This document shows, in pieces, positions 46,065 to 54,558 of a DNA stretch of 64,000 nucleotides. How positions within the stretch are numbered: position 1 is the first letter of the stretch; each line of letters starts with the position of its first letter. The translations under genes were made by a program, and so were the position numbers. Source of the DNA: Aeromicrobium massiliense JC14. GTDB lineage: Bacteria > Actinomycetota > Actinomycetes > Propionibacteriales > Nocardioidaceae. A model generated the notes under the pieces. It saw only the letters and a program-made list of their open reading frames with translations, searched no databases and was not told the origin of the DNA. The DNA is taken from contig NZ_HE978637.1 in assembly GCF_000312105.1 (NCBI RefSeq), positions 950,534-1,014,533 on the forward strand, written 5' to 3'.

Positions 46065-48056
46065 TCAGCGCTGGATGCGGCGCTCGTGCGGCAGCTGGGC
46101 GAGCCAGGCGTTGTACTGCTCGAGCTCGGCGTCGCCGTCGCTGTCGGCCTTGCGGTCCTTGCGCCGCGCCTCGCGCTGGTCCGAGCGCACCCACTGCACG
46201 AGCAGCGCGCCCATCACCAGGATGAGCGGCACCTCCCCCAGCGCCCAGGCGACGCTGCCGCCGATGTACTGGTCGCGCAGCAGGTCGGTGGCGAAGGGCC
46301 GGTCGAGGTCGAGCCAGTACTGGTCGGCGATCACCTGGCTGGCCGACATGACCGCCACCGAGAAGAAGGCGTGGAACGGGATGGTGAACAGCAGCATCGC
46401 GAACCGCAGCGGCGGCGCGAGCTGCCGCGGGCTCGGGTCGACGCCGATGAGGACGTAATAGAACAACGACCCGGCGAGCAGGAAGTGGACGTCCATCAGC
46501 GCGTGGCCCAGGTGCCAGCGCATGAGCGCCTCGAACAGCGGCGTGAAGTACAGCCCGTAGAGGCTGCCGACGAAGATGACCGCCGCCACGACCGGGTGGG
46601 TCAGGAGGCGCGCGAGCCGCGAGTGCAGCAGCCAGAGCAGCAGCTGCCGCGGGCCGACCTCGCCGGGCTGGCGCGGACCGGGCAGCGTGCGCAGGGCGAG
46701 CGTGACCGGGGCGCCCAGCACCAGGAAGATCGGTGCCACCATCGACAGCAGCATGTGCGCGATCATGTGCGCGCTGAACATCACGTGCGAGTACTCGGCC
46801 AGGCCGCCGAGCGTCGCCCAGCCGACCACGACCATGCCCAGCACCCACGAGATCGTCCGGCCGACCGGCCAGCGGTCGCCGCGGCGGCGCAGCTTCACGA
46901 CGCCGTAGAGGTACAGCGCCATCCCCAGCGTCAGCACGGTCAGGCCGAACCCGCTGGCCGCGTGACCGAGCAGCAGCCGCGCGAGCGTGGGGTCGGCGGG
47001 CATGGGGCCGCCGATGAGGGTCTCGGCCGCGCTCAGCACGTCCTCGCCGACGGGCGTCGGGGTGCGCGACAGGGCGACGGCGAGACCGATGGTGCCGGCC
47101 ATGACCAGCAGCTCGCCGGCAGCCAGCCGCAGGAACGAGCCGCCCTTCTCGGCGATGCGGCGGCGGTGCAGCCAGCCGAGGGCACCCAGGACGACGAGCG
47201 CGGCCGTCTTGGTCAGCAGGAGCCGGCCGTAGCCGGTGGAGAACAGGTCCGCGAACGAGTCCACCCGGGTCGAGGCGTTCACGACGCCGGACAGCCCGAC
47301 GATGACGAGCGACCACGTCGCAAGCGGGGAGAACCGGACGATCGCCGGCTCCAGCCGCTTGCTGCCGCGCAGCGCGACCCAGCCGAGGGCGGCGAGGCCG
47401 CCGACCCACAGGGTCGCGCCGACCAGGTGGAGCAGCAGGCTGATGGTCGCCAGGTCGTGCCCGCCGGCGGACGCCGAGTGCCCGGTCAGCGCGACCGGGG
47501 CCAGGCTGGCCAGGGCCAGGCCGAGCGCCAGGGCGAGGGCGCGGACGCCGACCGTCCAGCGCAGGACGACGGCCAGGACGAGCGCCATCACGGCCTGCAG
47601 CAGCATGCCGCGGCCGAGCTCGCTGTCGGCGAACGAGACGACGTAGCCGGGGCGCAGGCCGGACAGCGGCTGGGCGAAGGTGTCGGCCGCCGTGAGCACG
47701 TACAGCGCCAGGCTGGTGACGGCCCAGGCGAGCGCCGCACGGCGGGACCAGGCGACCGCGTCGACCGCGAGCCCCTCGACCCGCGGACCACGCCCGGGCA
47801 GCAGGAAGACGGCGAGCACGAGGAAGCCGACCACCGCGACCGCGAGGACGTCCGACAGCAGCTTGGCCACCGGCACCCCCCAGCCGACCACGAGGCCCGG
47901 GTCGGGGATGCCCGGCGGTGCCTCCTCGGGGGCGCCGCCGCCCAGGCTCAGGAAGGCGACGACGGCGCCGAGCGCGACCACGAAGGCCACGGCGGCGAAC
48001 CGCACGGTGCCGACCCGTGAGTCGGTGGCGCGGGGGGTGTCGGTGGCGGTGCTCAT
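46065..48056 (-). CDS. CopD copper-resistance domain fused to CtaG-like cytochrome c oxidase assembly factor
   Basis: 663-residue polytopic membrane protein with about 14-15 helices. The first half is CopD-like (about 1-330, including HLVGATLWVGGLAALGW). The second half is Caa3_CtaG-like (about 365-640, including HMIAHMLLSMVAPIFLVLGAP and HALMDVHFLLAGSLFYYVLIG in parts with conserved His). It is expected to take copper into or across the membrane for oxidase assembly. It is last in a four-gene copper operon (membrane protein, YcnI, CopC, CopD-CtaG) and forms ATGA with the CopC stop. Confidence 0.9.
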   Translation of the reverse strand: MSTATDTPRATDSRVGTVRFAAVAFVVALGAVVAFLSLGGGAPEEAPPGIPDPGLVVGWGVPVAKLLSDVLAVAVVGFLVLAVFLLPGRGPRVEGLAVDAVAWSRRAALAWAVTSLALYVLTAADTFAQPLSGLRPGYVVSFADSELGRGMLLQAVMALVLAVVLRWTVGVRALALALGLALASLAPVALTGHSASAGGHDLATISLLLHLVGATLWVGGLAALGWVALRGSKRLEPAIVRFSPLATWSLVIVGLSGVVNASTRVDSFADLFSTGYGRLLLTKTAALVVLGALGWLHRRRIAEKGGSFLRLAAGELLVMAGTIGLAVALSRTPTPVGEDVLSAAETLIGGPMPADPTLARLLLGHAASGFGLTVLTLGMALYLYGVVKLRRRGDRWPVGRTISWVLGMVVVGWATLGGLAEYSHVMFSAHMIAHMLLSMVAPIFLVLGAPVTLALRTLPGPRQPGEVGPRQLLLWLLHSRLARLLTHPVVAAVIFVGSLYGLYFTPLFEALMRWHLGHALMDVHFLLAGSLFYYVLIGVDPSPRQLAPPLRFAMLLFTIPFHAFFSVAVMSASQVIADQYWLDLDRPFATDLLRDQYIGGSVAWALGEVPLILVMGALLVQWVRSDQREARRKDRKADSDGDAELEQYNAWLAQLPHERRIQR

Positions 48057-48583
48057 CGGGTGGACCTCCGGCGGAGCGGCACGAGCAGCAGGACGAGGGC
48101 GACGACGACGGCGGCGCCCGCCCACCACACGTGCTCGCGATGACGGTGAAGGAACGACTCCTCGCTCGCGTCGGCGCTCGTCGCCACGGGGTCGACGGTG
48201 TCGCCGGTCGTGGTGGTGAACACGACGGTGCCCTTGACCGGGTGGCCGTCGGCCGAGACGACCCGGTACGACATCTCGTGGACGCCGCGCAGGCCGGAGG
48301 GCTCGACCGAGGCCGTGACCGTGTGGTCGACCGCCTTCACGCCGGACAGCTCGAGCTGCTGCCCGTCCGGCGCGGTGATCGCGACGTAGGCGGGGTTGCC
48401 GATGTTCTCGTTGAACGTCAGCGTGACCTGCTCGGGCACCGCCGCGACGGTCGTGCCGTCGGCCGGGTCGGTCGACAGGAGCGAGGCGTGCGCGGAGGCC
48501 GGCCCCGCCCCCACCACGGCGAGCACCGCGGTGAGGGCGAGGGCCAGGCCGAGCCGGACGGGCTCAGGAGTCGGTACGCGCAC
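48053..48583 (-). CDS. CopC-domain copper-binding protein
   Basis: 176-residue exported protein. A signal peptide precedes the start HASLLSTDPADGTTV, whose His1 is a copper ligand of CopC. A second ligand set, SYRVVSADGHPVKG, is present near the end of the domain. A C-terminal transmembrane helix (VWWAGAAVVVALVLLLVPL) and RRRSTR tail anchor it. GTG start at 48583 lies inside the end of the YcnI gene (20-base overlap). It overlaps the CopD start (ATGA). It probably hands copper to the CopD module. Confidence 0.9.
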   Translation of the reverse strand: MRVPTPEPVRLGLALALTAVLAVVGAGPASAHASLLSTDPADGTTVAAVPEQVTLTFNENIGNPAYVAITAPDGQQLELSGVKAVDHTVTASVEPSGLRGVHEMSYRVVSADGHPVKGTVVFTTTTGDTVDPVATSADASEESFLHRHREHVWWAGAAVVVALVLLLVPLRRRSTR

Positions 48584-49277
48584 GACGTCGATTCTCCCGC
48601 AGCGCCAAAGCCACGCCGCCGACGCCCACGAGGACGCCGAGCCCGCCGAGGACGCGGGCGAGGGTGTCGGTGCCGTCGTCGGACGACGCGGACGCCTCGT
48701 CCTGCTCGTCGGCGGCCGGGGCACCGTGACCGCCGTGGCCGTCGGCCGACGCCGCGGCGAGCTCGAGGGTGGGGGCCGGCTTCTCGGGCTCCTCGTCGCC
48801 GGTCGCGACCTGCGACCAGTCGGCCACCTCGCCGTCGGCGTACTCCTGCTTGGTCGGCAGGACGAGGGTGTCGGTCTCGGGCAGCGGGCCGCCGGAGAGC
48901 TGGAACTCGTCGAACTCGCCGACACCGATGCCGCCGGCCGTGGCCGTGTAGACGACCGAGCCGACGACCTCGGTGACGGTCAGGTCACCGACCTCGACCG
49001 GCTCGTCGAGCTTCGTCATGACGACCTTGGCGTCCCAGCCCGGCTTGGGCTGGGTGCGGATCGAGGTGACCGGCGTGTCGGTCGGGAAGGTGACGGTCAG
49101 CCGCGTGGTGGCGGCGGTGTCGGACTCGTTCGGCACGCGCAGCACGAGCTTGCCGTAGCCGCCTTGGGCGGCGTCGGGCGACGAGACCGTCACGTGGGCG
49201 GACGCGGTGGACGGGACGAGCACGGCGGCGGTGCCGAGGACGGCAGCGGCCAGCCGCGCACGGGTGGTGCGCTTCAT
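48564..49277 (-). CDS. YcnI family (DUF1775) copper-binding protein
   Basis: 237-residue exported protein: signal peptide to ASA, then HVTVSSPDAAQGGYGKL, where the first mature His and later Trp (in KPGWDAK) make the YcnI Cu site. A Pro/Ala/Asp/His-rich linker (SADGHGGHGAPAADEQDE) and a final helix (LGVLVGVGGVALALR) with RRRAR tail anchor it to the membrane. ATG 49277 has AAGGAACC. Upstream of CopC, it completes the periplasmic copper chain. Confidence 0.9.
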   Translation of the reverse strand: MKRTTRARLAAAVLGTAAVLVPSTASAHVTVSSPDAAQGGYGKLVLRVPNESDTAATTRLTVTFPTDTPVTSIRTQPKPGWDAKVVMTKLDEPVEVGDLTVTEVVGSVVYTATAGGIGVGEFDEFQLSGGPLPETDTLVLPTKQEYADGEVADWSQVATGDEEPEKPAPTLELAAASADGHGGHGAPAADEQDEASASSDDGTDTLARVLGGLGVLVGVGGVALALRENRRRARTDS

Positions 49278-49309
49278 GGGGTTCCTTCGATGGGTGCGGT
49301 TCGGGTCGG

Positions 49310-49828
49310 TCAGCAGGGACCGGCCGGAGGACCACGAAGGACCCGGGGCGTGCGGCGGACGGCCAGCACCGGGCGCGGGTGCGCGTCGATGGCGGCCAGC
49401 CGCGCGGTGGCGGGCAGCGGGTGGACGTCCGACAGCAGCCGGACGACGCCGAGGCCGAGCAGCTCGACGAGCCGCCAGCAGGCGGCCTCGCCCCGGGTGA
49501 GCACGACGGCGCTGACCGCCGTCGCCACCACGTGGCCGGCGACCATGGCCGTTCCGCCGACCTCCATCGAGCCGCCGGAGGTGTGGACGACGGCCTGCGC
49601 AAGCAGCAGCAGGCCAGTCATCTGGCCACCGGTGAGCCGGCGTCCGCCGAGCGCGTACGCGACGGCGACGACCCCGGCCAGGACGACGGCCACGGACGCC
49701 GCCGACGCGGCACCGCCCATCGTCACGTGGACCCCGGTGGCGGTCACCACGCACACGACGGCCGCCGCGACGGCTCGCACGAGCCGCAGCAGGCGCGCGG
49801 TCGGCACGCTGACGCCGGGAAGGTCCAC
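49310..49828 (-). CDS. Hypothetical membrane protein at the head of the copper operon
   Basis: 172-residue protein with about four hydrophobic segments (residues 18-36, 42-60, 68-85, 95-112) and a soluble C-terminus (ARLAAIDAHPRPVLAVRRTP in parts). The family is not recognised. It contains TATGVHVTMGG and VVHTSGGSMEVGG, where His and Met residues could bind copper. It lies 32 bases upstream of ycnI on the same strand, suggesting a role in the same pathway. Confidence 0.6.
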   Translation of the reverse strand: MDLPGVSVPTARLLRLVRAVAAAVVCVVTATGVHVTMGGAASAASVAVVLAGVVAVAYALGGRRLTGGQMTGLLLLAQAVVHTSGGSMEVGGTAMVAGHVVATAVSAVVLTRGEAACWRLVELLGLGVVRLLSDVHPLPATARLAAIDAHPRPVLAVRRTPRVLRGPPAGPC

Positions 49829-49914
49829 GGCCCGAGCATAGGCGCCGGCACCGGCGCGCCGGCACGGTGTCCGGGGGCCTGGACTTGTGCGGGCGAGTCC
49901 GCGACCGTGGGGGC

Positions 49915-51117
49915 ATGACGACCTCAGCCGCGTACATCACCCTGGACGAGCAGTGGGGTGCCCACAACTACCACCCGCTCCCCGTCGTCGTGGCCCGCGC
50001 CGAGGGCGCGCACGTCACCGACGTCGAGGGCCGCCGCTACCTGGACTTCCTGTCCGGCTACTCGGCGCTGAACTTCGGCCACCGGCATCCGGCGCTCGTC
50101 GCCGCGGCGCACGAGCAGCTGGACCGGCTGACGCTGACGTCCCGGGCCTTCCACAACGACCAGTTCGGCGCGTTCTGCCGCGACCTGGCCGAGCTCACCG
50201 GCACCGACATGGTGCTGACGATGAACACCGGCGCCGAGGCCGTGGAGTCGGCGATCAAGGTGGCCCGCAAGTGGGCCTACGAGGTCAAGGGCGTCGCGTT
50301 CGACAGCGCCGAGATCATCGTGGCGACCAACAACTTCCACGGCCGCACCACCACGATCGTCTCCTTCTCCGACGACCCGATCGCCCACGACAACTACGGG
50401 CCGTTCACGCCGGGCTTCGTCATGGTGCCGTTCGGCGACGCGCAGGCCGTGCGGGACGCCATCGGGCCCAACACGGCGGCGGTGCTCATGGAGCCGATCC
50501 AGGGCGAGGCGGGCGTCGTGGTGCCGCCCGAGGGCTTCTGGGCCGACCTGCGGGCCGCGTGCGACGAGAACGACGTCCTGCTCATCGCCGACGAGGTGCA
50601 GTCCGGGCTCGCGCGCACCGGTGAGCTCCTCGCGCTGGACCACGAGGGCGTCCGCGCCGATCTCTACACGCTGGGCAAGGCGCTCGGCGGTGGCATCGTG
50701 CCGGTCTCGGCGGTCGTGGGACGCGGTGACGTGCTCGGCGTGCTCAAGCCGGGACAGCACGGGTCCACCTTCGGCGGCAACCCGCTGGCCTGCGCGGTGG
50801 GCAGCGCCGTGGTCGAGCTGCTGCGCACCGGCGAGTTCCAGGAGCGCTCGCGCAAGCTCGGCGAGCACCTGCACCGCCGGCTCGGCGACATGGTCGGGCA
50901 CGGGGTGGCCGAGGTGCGCGGCCGCGGGCTGTGGGCCGGCGTCGACATCGAGCCGACGCACAAGACCGGCCGCGAGGTGTCCATGGCACTGCGCGACGAG
51001 GGCGTGCTGTGCAAGGAGACGCACCTGCGCACGCTGCGCGTCGCTCCCCCGCTGGTCATCACCGAGGACGAGCTCGACCAGGCCCTGGACGCCCTGGAGC
51101 GGGCCCTGGACGCCTGA
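49915..51117 (+). CDS. rocD: Ornithine--oxo-acid transaminase
   Basis: 400-residue class III PLP aminotransferase. Matching segments are NYHPLPVVVARAEGAHVTD in parts, FLSGYSALNFGHRHP, MNTGAEAVESAIK, EPIQGEAGVVVP and the PLP lysine in YTLGKALGGG. It converts ornithine and 2-oxoglutarate to glutamate semialdehyde. It is the last plus-strand gene before the convergent spermidine-synthase-like gene. No clear arginine-metabolism neighbours are in the window. Confidence 0.94.
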   Translation: MTTSAAYITLDEQWGAHNYHPLPVVVARAEGAHVTDVEGRRYLDFLSGYSALNFGHRHPALVAAAHEQLDRLTLTSRAFHNDQFGAFCRDLAELTGTDMVLTMNTGAEAVESAIKVARKWAYEVKGVAFDSAEIIVATNNFHGRTTTIVSFSDDPIAHDNYGPFTPGFVMVPFGDAQAVRDAIGPNTAAVLMEPIQGEAGVVVPPEGFWADLRAACDENDVLLIADEVQSGLARTGELLALDHEGVRADLYTLGKALGGGIVPVSAVVGRGDVLGVLKPGQHGSTFGGNPLACAVGSAVVELLRTGEFQERSRKLGEHLHRRLGDMVGHGVAEVRGRGLWAGVDIEPTHKTGREVSMALRDEGVLCKETHLRTLRVAPPLVITEDELDQALDALERALDA

Positions 51118-51120
51118 GGG

Positions 51121-51933
51121 TCAGGCGAAGTAGGTCGCGCCCCCGGGCGGCGGCGGGGACGGCTCGGCGTCCGCGTCGGTGAAGGGCGTGCCCTTGCCGA
51201 CCCGGTCGTCGACCGCGTGACCCTCGAGCACGCGGTACGGAAGCGGCGACCCGGCCGCGCGCCGCTGGAGCGCCGCGACGGGCAGCGGAGCGGGCGACGC
51301 GACGGCGAGCACGTTGCCGAAGCGACGCCCGGCGAGCGTGCCGGGCTCGGCGGACAGCAGCACGTCACCGACCTCGGCCCGCAGGCCGGCGACGACCCGG
51401 CGGGTGTAGCCGAACGGCGCCCGGTCGGCCAGGTTCAGCGCCACGAGGCCGCCGGCGCGCAGCACGCGGCGCACGTCCGCCAGCGCCTCCCGGGTGGTGA
51501 GCTCGGCGGGCACGCGGGCGGCGGCGAAGGCGTCGACCACGACGACGTCGACCGAGTCGTCGGGGAACGCGGTCAGCCCGGAGCGTCCGTCAATGCCGCG
51601 CACCTTGATGCCGCTGCGCCGGGGCAGCGGAAGGTGCTCGCGGACGAACGTGGTGAGCGACTCGTCGGGCTCGAGCACGACCTGCGACGAACGCGGACGG
51701 GTGGTGGCGAGGTAGCGGGCGAGCGTCATGCCCGCTCCCCCGACGTGCACGACCCGCAGCGGCTCGCCGGCCGGCTCGATCGCGTCGAGCACGTCCCCGA
51801 TGCGGCGCACGTAGTCGAAGGCGAGGTACGTGGGGTCGTCGAGGTCGACGTGGGACTGGTCGGCGCCCCCGACGCGGAGCACGTAGGCCGACGGCCGGGC
51901 TCCGTCGGGCACGAGCTCGCGGTCGTCGGTCAC
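51121..51933 (-). CDS. Spermidine synthase-like methyltransferase-fold protein
   Basis: 270-residue protein of the spermidine synthase/SAM-methyltransferase fold: AYVLRVGGADQSHVDLDDPTYLAFDYVRR in parts, then LRVVHVGGAGMTLARYL, the dinucleotide-binding glycine loop, and VDVVVVDAFAAARVP. It lacks clear polyamine-specific residues, as is common in actinobacterial members that carry annotated but unproven activity. GTG 51933 gives an N-terminus VTDDRELVPDG. Convergent with rocD, 3 bases apart. Confidence 0.82.
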   Translation of the reverse strand: MTDDRELVPDGARPSAYVLRVGGADQSHVDLDDPTYLAFDYVRRIGDVLDAIEPAGEPLRVVHVGGAGMTLARYLATTRPRSSQVVLEPDESLTTFVREHLPLPRRSGIKVRGIDGRSGLTAFPDDSVDVVVVDAFAAARVPAELTTREALADVRRVLRAGGLVALNLADRAPFGYTRRVVAGLRAEVGDVLLSAEPGTLAGRRFGNVLAVASPAPLPVAALQRRAAGSPLPYRVLEGHAVDDRVGKGTPFTDADAEPSPPPPGGATYFA

Positions 51934-51962
51934 CGCTGCATCGTACGGACTTCCCGAAAGTG

Positions 51963-51991
51963 GTTTAGCAGGCAACCATCCCGGGTAGTCT
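51963..51991 (+). promoter_or_regulatory. SigF-like promoter or leaderless sigma-A promoter of the MarR gene
   Basis: GTTT (51963-51966), 16 bases, GGGTA (51983-51987) matches the SigF/SigB consensus. An overlapping TAGTCT (51986-51991) lies 7 bases before ATG 51999 and may instead be a -10 box. TGGTT and AACCA (51961-51978) form a partial inverted repeat that could bind the MarR protein. Confidence 0.5.
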
Positions 51992-51998
51992 GCCCCGC

Positions 51999-52496
51999 AT
52001 GACGCAGACCCCGTGGTTGACCCCCGACGAGTTGCGCTCGTGGGTGCGGCTCATCGCGGTCGTCGAGATGCTCCCGGGCGCGCTGGACTCCCAGCTGCAG
52101 CGCGACGCCCAGCTGAGCCACTTCGAGTACTTCACGCTGGCGATGCTGTCGGACGCCCCCGACCGCACCCTGCGCATGACCGAGCTGGCCTCGCAGACGA
52201 ACGCCAGCCTCCCCCGCCTGTCGCACGTGGTGAAGCGGCTCGTCGCCCGCGGCTACGTCAGCCGCTGCCAGGCCGAGGACGACCGCCGGGCCATCGAGGC
52301 GACCCTGACCGACGAGGGCCTGGCCAAGCTCCAGGAGTCGGCCCCCGGCCACGTCCGCCGCGTGCGCGAGCTGGTGCTCGACGCCCTCACGCCCGAGCAG
52401 CTGTCGGTGCTGGGCGAGGCGAGCGCGGCGATCCTGGCGCGGCTGGACCCGCAGGGCCGGATGAACGCGAGCGTCCTGGACAACCTGGACCGCTAG
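51999..52496 (+). CDS. MarR family transcriptional regulator
   Basis: 165-residue winged-helix regulator. The core is LSHFEYFTLAMLSDAPDRTLRMTELA in parts, then the recognition helix SLPRLSHVVKRLVARGYVSR and the wing CQAEDDRRAIEATLTDEG. The leaderless ATG is at 51999. It likely autoregulates through a partial inverted repeat. The ligand is unknown. Neighbours are unrelated (spermidine-synthase-like gene and HNH protein). Confidence 0.92.
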   Translation: MTQTPWLTPDELRSWVRLIAVVEMLPGALDSQLQRDAQLSHFEYFTLAMLSDAPDRTLRMTELASQTNASLPRLSHVVKRLVARGYVSRCQAEDDRRAIEATLTDEGLAKLQESAPGHVRRVRELVLDALTPEQLSVLGEASAAILARLDPQGRMNASVLDNLDR

Positions 52497-52502
52497 GCGT
52501 CC

Positions 52503-53813
52503 TCAGACCGGCTCGAGCACGCGGGGTCGCAGCCGGACGTGGCGGGCGTGGCGGAGTGGCCGCTGCTGGGGGTCGATCCTCGGCGGTGGGATGACCTCGA
52601 CGACGCCGTCGTGGCTCAATCTGGCTGACCAGTCGGAGTCGTGGAGCAGGTGGTGGTGGAAGAAGCAGAACAGGGCGCCGTTGTCGATGCTCGTGTCGCC
52701 GCCCTTGCTCCAGGGTCGGAGGTGGTGGGCTTCGCACCAGCCGGGTGGGCGGTCGCAGCCCTTCCAGGAGCAGCCGCGGTCGCGCTTCGCGAGGGCGATG
52801 CGCTGGTGGCGGTCGTGGAGCCGGACACTACGACCGAGGTCGAGCGGGACGCTGTCGCCGCCGAGCACGACCGGAATGAGACCGGCGTTGCAGGCCAGGC
52901 GTCGGGCCTGGGAGGCGCTGAGCCCGGTGTCGGTGGAGAGCATCGCCCGGCCGAGGTCGCGGACCAGGTCGTCGTGCTTCATTGACACCGTCACGGTGGC
53001 CGCGACGCCGCCGGCTTGCGGGAACGCGTCCTGGGGCAGGTGCTCGACCAGCTCGCACAGCGCGAGCCCCATCCGGCGGGCGTGGTCGAGGCGACCGACC
53101 TCCTGGTCGGAGTGGTCGCCGTCGACGTCGCGGAAGACCGCACCCTCACGCCGCGGTGAGGCCAGGCCCTCCAGCACCGTCTTGAGCATGTCGGCCTGCA
53201 CGTCCGGCAGCACCCCGCGGATGCTGCTGCGACCACGACCCATCCTCGTGATGGACAGGTGGGTCTCGTCCCACGCCTGCTTCTCCTGCCGCTCCAGCTG
53301 AGCCCCGATGATCTCGTCCGCACTATCCGGGTCCACGACCTCCACGATGCGGTTCGCCAGCCGGCGCAGGTCGTCCGCCCCGAACTCCGTCGCGTGCTTT
53401 AGCAGTGTGGCCTCGGCGTCGTCGTGCTGCTCGTCCACGAACCACTCCGGCAGCTGATCGAGCGCCTTCAGGATGATCTCGGCCTGCGCCGTCGCCAGGT
53501 CGCCAGACGCCCAGGCCTCACGGGTCGCGGTGCCGCGGGTGTCGTCGAGACGCGAGAGCGAGACGATCTTCGATGCCTCGCGCCGGGCGATACCGGTCTC
53601 GTTCGCCAGCCATGCGGCGGTCGACGCCGCGCCGTCCTCACGCGGGATCGTCCGGTCCTCGACCGCCCCGGCGAACCGCACGGCGGTCTCGGTCAGGCTC
53701 GCGATCGTCCGATGGATCTCGGTGCTCACGGCGCGCAGCTCGGCGTCCGTCAACGACCACTCCTCGAGAGAGCGCAGGTCGTCCCGCAGCCTCTCCAGCT
53801 GGTCGATGATCAT
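52503..53813 (-). CDS. HNH endonuclease with DUF222 (13E12 repeat family)
   Basis: 436-residue protein with an N-terminal DUF222 region (about 1-300; WLANETGIARREASKIVSLSRL in parts; LEGLASPRREG) and a C-terminal HNH motif (CDRPPGWCEAHHLRPWSKGG, then NGALFCFFHHHLLHD). This is the 13E12-type family, with many copies in actinobacteria. Its biological function is poorly known. The promoter carries a LexA/SOS box (separate entry), as for several 13E12 genes of Mycobacterium. ATG 53813. It is not an intein or a transposase. Confidence 0.92.
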   Translation of the reverse strand: MIIDQLERLRDDLRSLEEWSLTDAELRAVSTEIHRTIASLTETAVRFAGAVEDRTIPREDGAASTAAWLANETGIARREASKIVSLSRLDDTRGTATREAWASGDLATAQAEIILKALDQLPEWFVDEQHDDAEATLLKHATEFGADDLRRLANRIVEVVDPDSADEIIGAQLERQEKQAWDETHLSITRMGRGRSSIRGVLPDVQADMLKTVLEGLASPRREGAVFRDVDGDHSDQEVGRLDHARRMGLALCELVEHLPQDAFPQAGGVAATVTVSMKHDDLVRDLGRAMLSTDTGLSASQARRLACNAGLIPVVLGGDSVPLDLGRSVRLHDRHQRIALAKRDRGCSWKGCDRPPGWCEAHHLRPWSKGGDTSIDNGALFCFFHHHLLHDSDWSARLSHDGVVEVIPPPRIDPQQRPLRHARHVRLRPRVLEPV

Positions 53814-53827
53814 CCGGGACCCCCGTG

Positions 53828-53871
53828 TCGAACGTTTGTTCTAGTCTACCTCGACTGGGTGACAGGAACAA
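53828..53871 (-). promoter_or_regulatory. LexA (SOS) box and promoter of the HNH/DUF222 gene
   Basis: On the minus strand, TTGTTC (53871-53866), 17 bases, TAGACT (53848-53843). The LexA-type sequence TCGAACGTTTGTTCTA (53828-53843, plus strand) abuts the -10 box and covers the start site. It matches the actinobacterial SOS box TCGAAC-N4-GTTCGA in 11 of 12 fixed positions and lies 14 bases before the ATG. Confidence 0.75.
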
Positions 53872-53900
53872 CGCGATATCCCCGGAATCGCAGAGTTTTC

Positions 53901-54150
53901 TCGCTTCGACAAGCTCAGCGAGCGAGGCTCGGGCAAGTCGACGAGGCCACCCCGCGATGCACCCACCTCCGTCGTCATCAGCCCTCGGGCGACCGAGCAG
54001 CAAGTCGCTTCGACAAGCTCAGCGAGCGAGGCCCGGGTGAGTCGACGAACGAACCGCAGCAGGCACCCAACCGTCTCGTCATCAGCCCCTCGGGTGACCC
54101 ATTACGCAGGGCTCCTTTCGACAAGCTCAAGGAGCGGGGCGCCCTCAAGG
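53901..54150. repeat. Tandem ~104-bp repeats with a TTCGACAAGCTCAG core
   Basis: Unit 1 starts at 53901, unit 2 at 54005, and a truncated third copy at 54116. Each begins (T)TTCGACAAGCTCA(G/A), followed by GCGAGCGAGGC-type sequence, then a looser tail (GCACCCA, TCGTCATCAGCC, CTCGGG, GACC). CTCGCT pairs with AGCGAG around the core. The 331-base gap between the HNH gene and the NUDIX gene contains no gene; besides its SOS promoter it holds these repeats. The core recurs near 32 kb. Confidence 0.7.
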
Positions 54151-54555
54151 AGCGGGGTGACCACCGGCCGCCAGGAGCGGGAGCAGGACCTCACGGCTCA
54201 GGGGCGCGAGGTCGACGTCGCCCGGGGCCACCGGGTCGATCCAGCGCGCCTCCTCGATCTCGGCGGCGACGACGTGCTCGTCGTGCAGGTCGGCGCGCCA
54301 GACGCGGGCGTGAACGCGGTGCCCCGGCTCGTTGGCGGCCTCCTCGTCGAACTCCCCCACCCAGGTGAAGGCGCTCTCCGGCAGGCGCAGGCCGAGCTCC
54401 TCGTCGAGCTCGCGGCGCAGCGCCTCGAGCCCCGTCTCCCCCGGCTCCGGCTTGCCGCCGGGCTGCATGAACGCGGTCGTGCCGCGTTTGCGCACCATGA
54501 GCGCGCGTCCGTCCGCCCCCACGACGAGGCAGGCGACGACGTCGATGACCGGCAC
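54145..54555 (-). CDS. NUDIX hydrolase
   Basis: 136-residue Nudix protein. The Nudix box GGKPEPGETGLEALRRELDEELG has the G-x5-E-x7-R-E-U-x-E-E-x-G pattern in full. It hydrolyses a nucleoside diphosphate linked to X; the substrate is not evident. It overlaps or abuts the end of the third repeat unit. It is followed on the minus strand by the repeats and lies just downstream of the IMPase gene, with a 3-base gap, so the two may be co-transcribed. Confidence 0.92.
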   Translation of the reverse strand: MPVIDVVACLVVGADGRALMVRKRGTTAFMQPGGKPEPGETGLEALRRELDEELGLRLPESAFTWVGEFDEEAANEPGHRVHARVWRADLHDEHVVAAEIEEARWIDPVAPGDVDLAPLSREVLLPLLAAGGHPAP

Positions 54556-54558
54556 CGG

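Noticed and set aside
52503-53813. HNH/DUF222 gene as homing endonuclease or mobile element
   Set aside because: No terminal repeats, target duplication or transposase; 13E12-type proteins are chromosomal families.
53901-54150. Possible CRISPR array
   Set aside because: Only two to three ~104-bp units, with similar rather than unique sequence between the cores, and no cas genes in the window.
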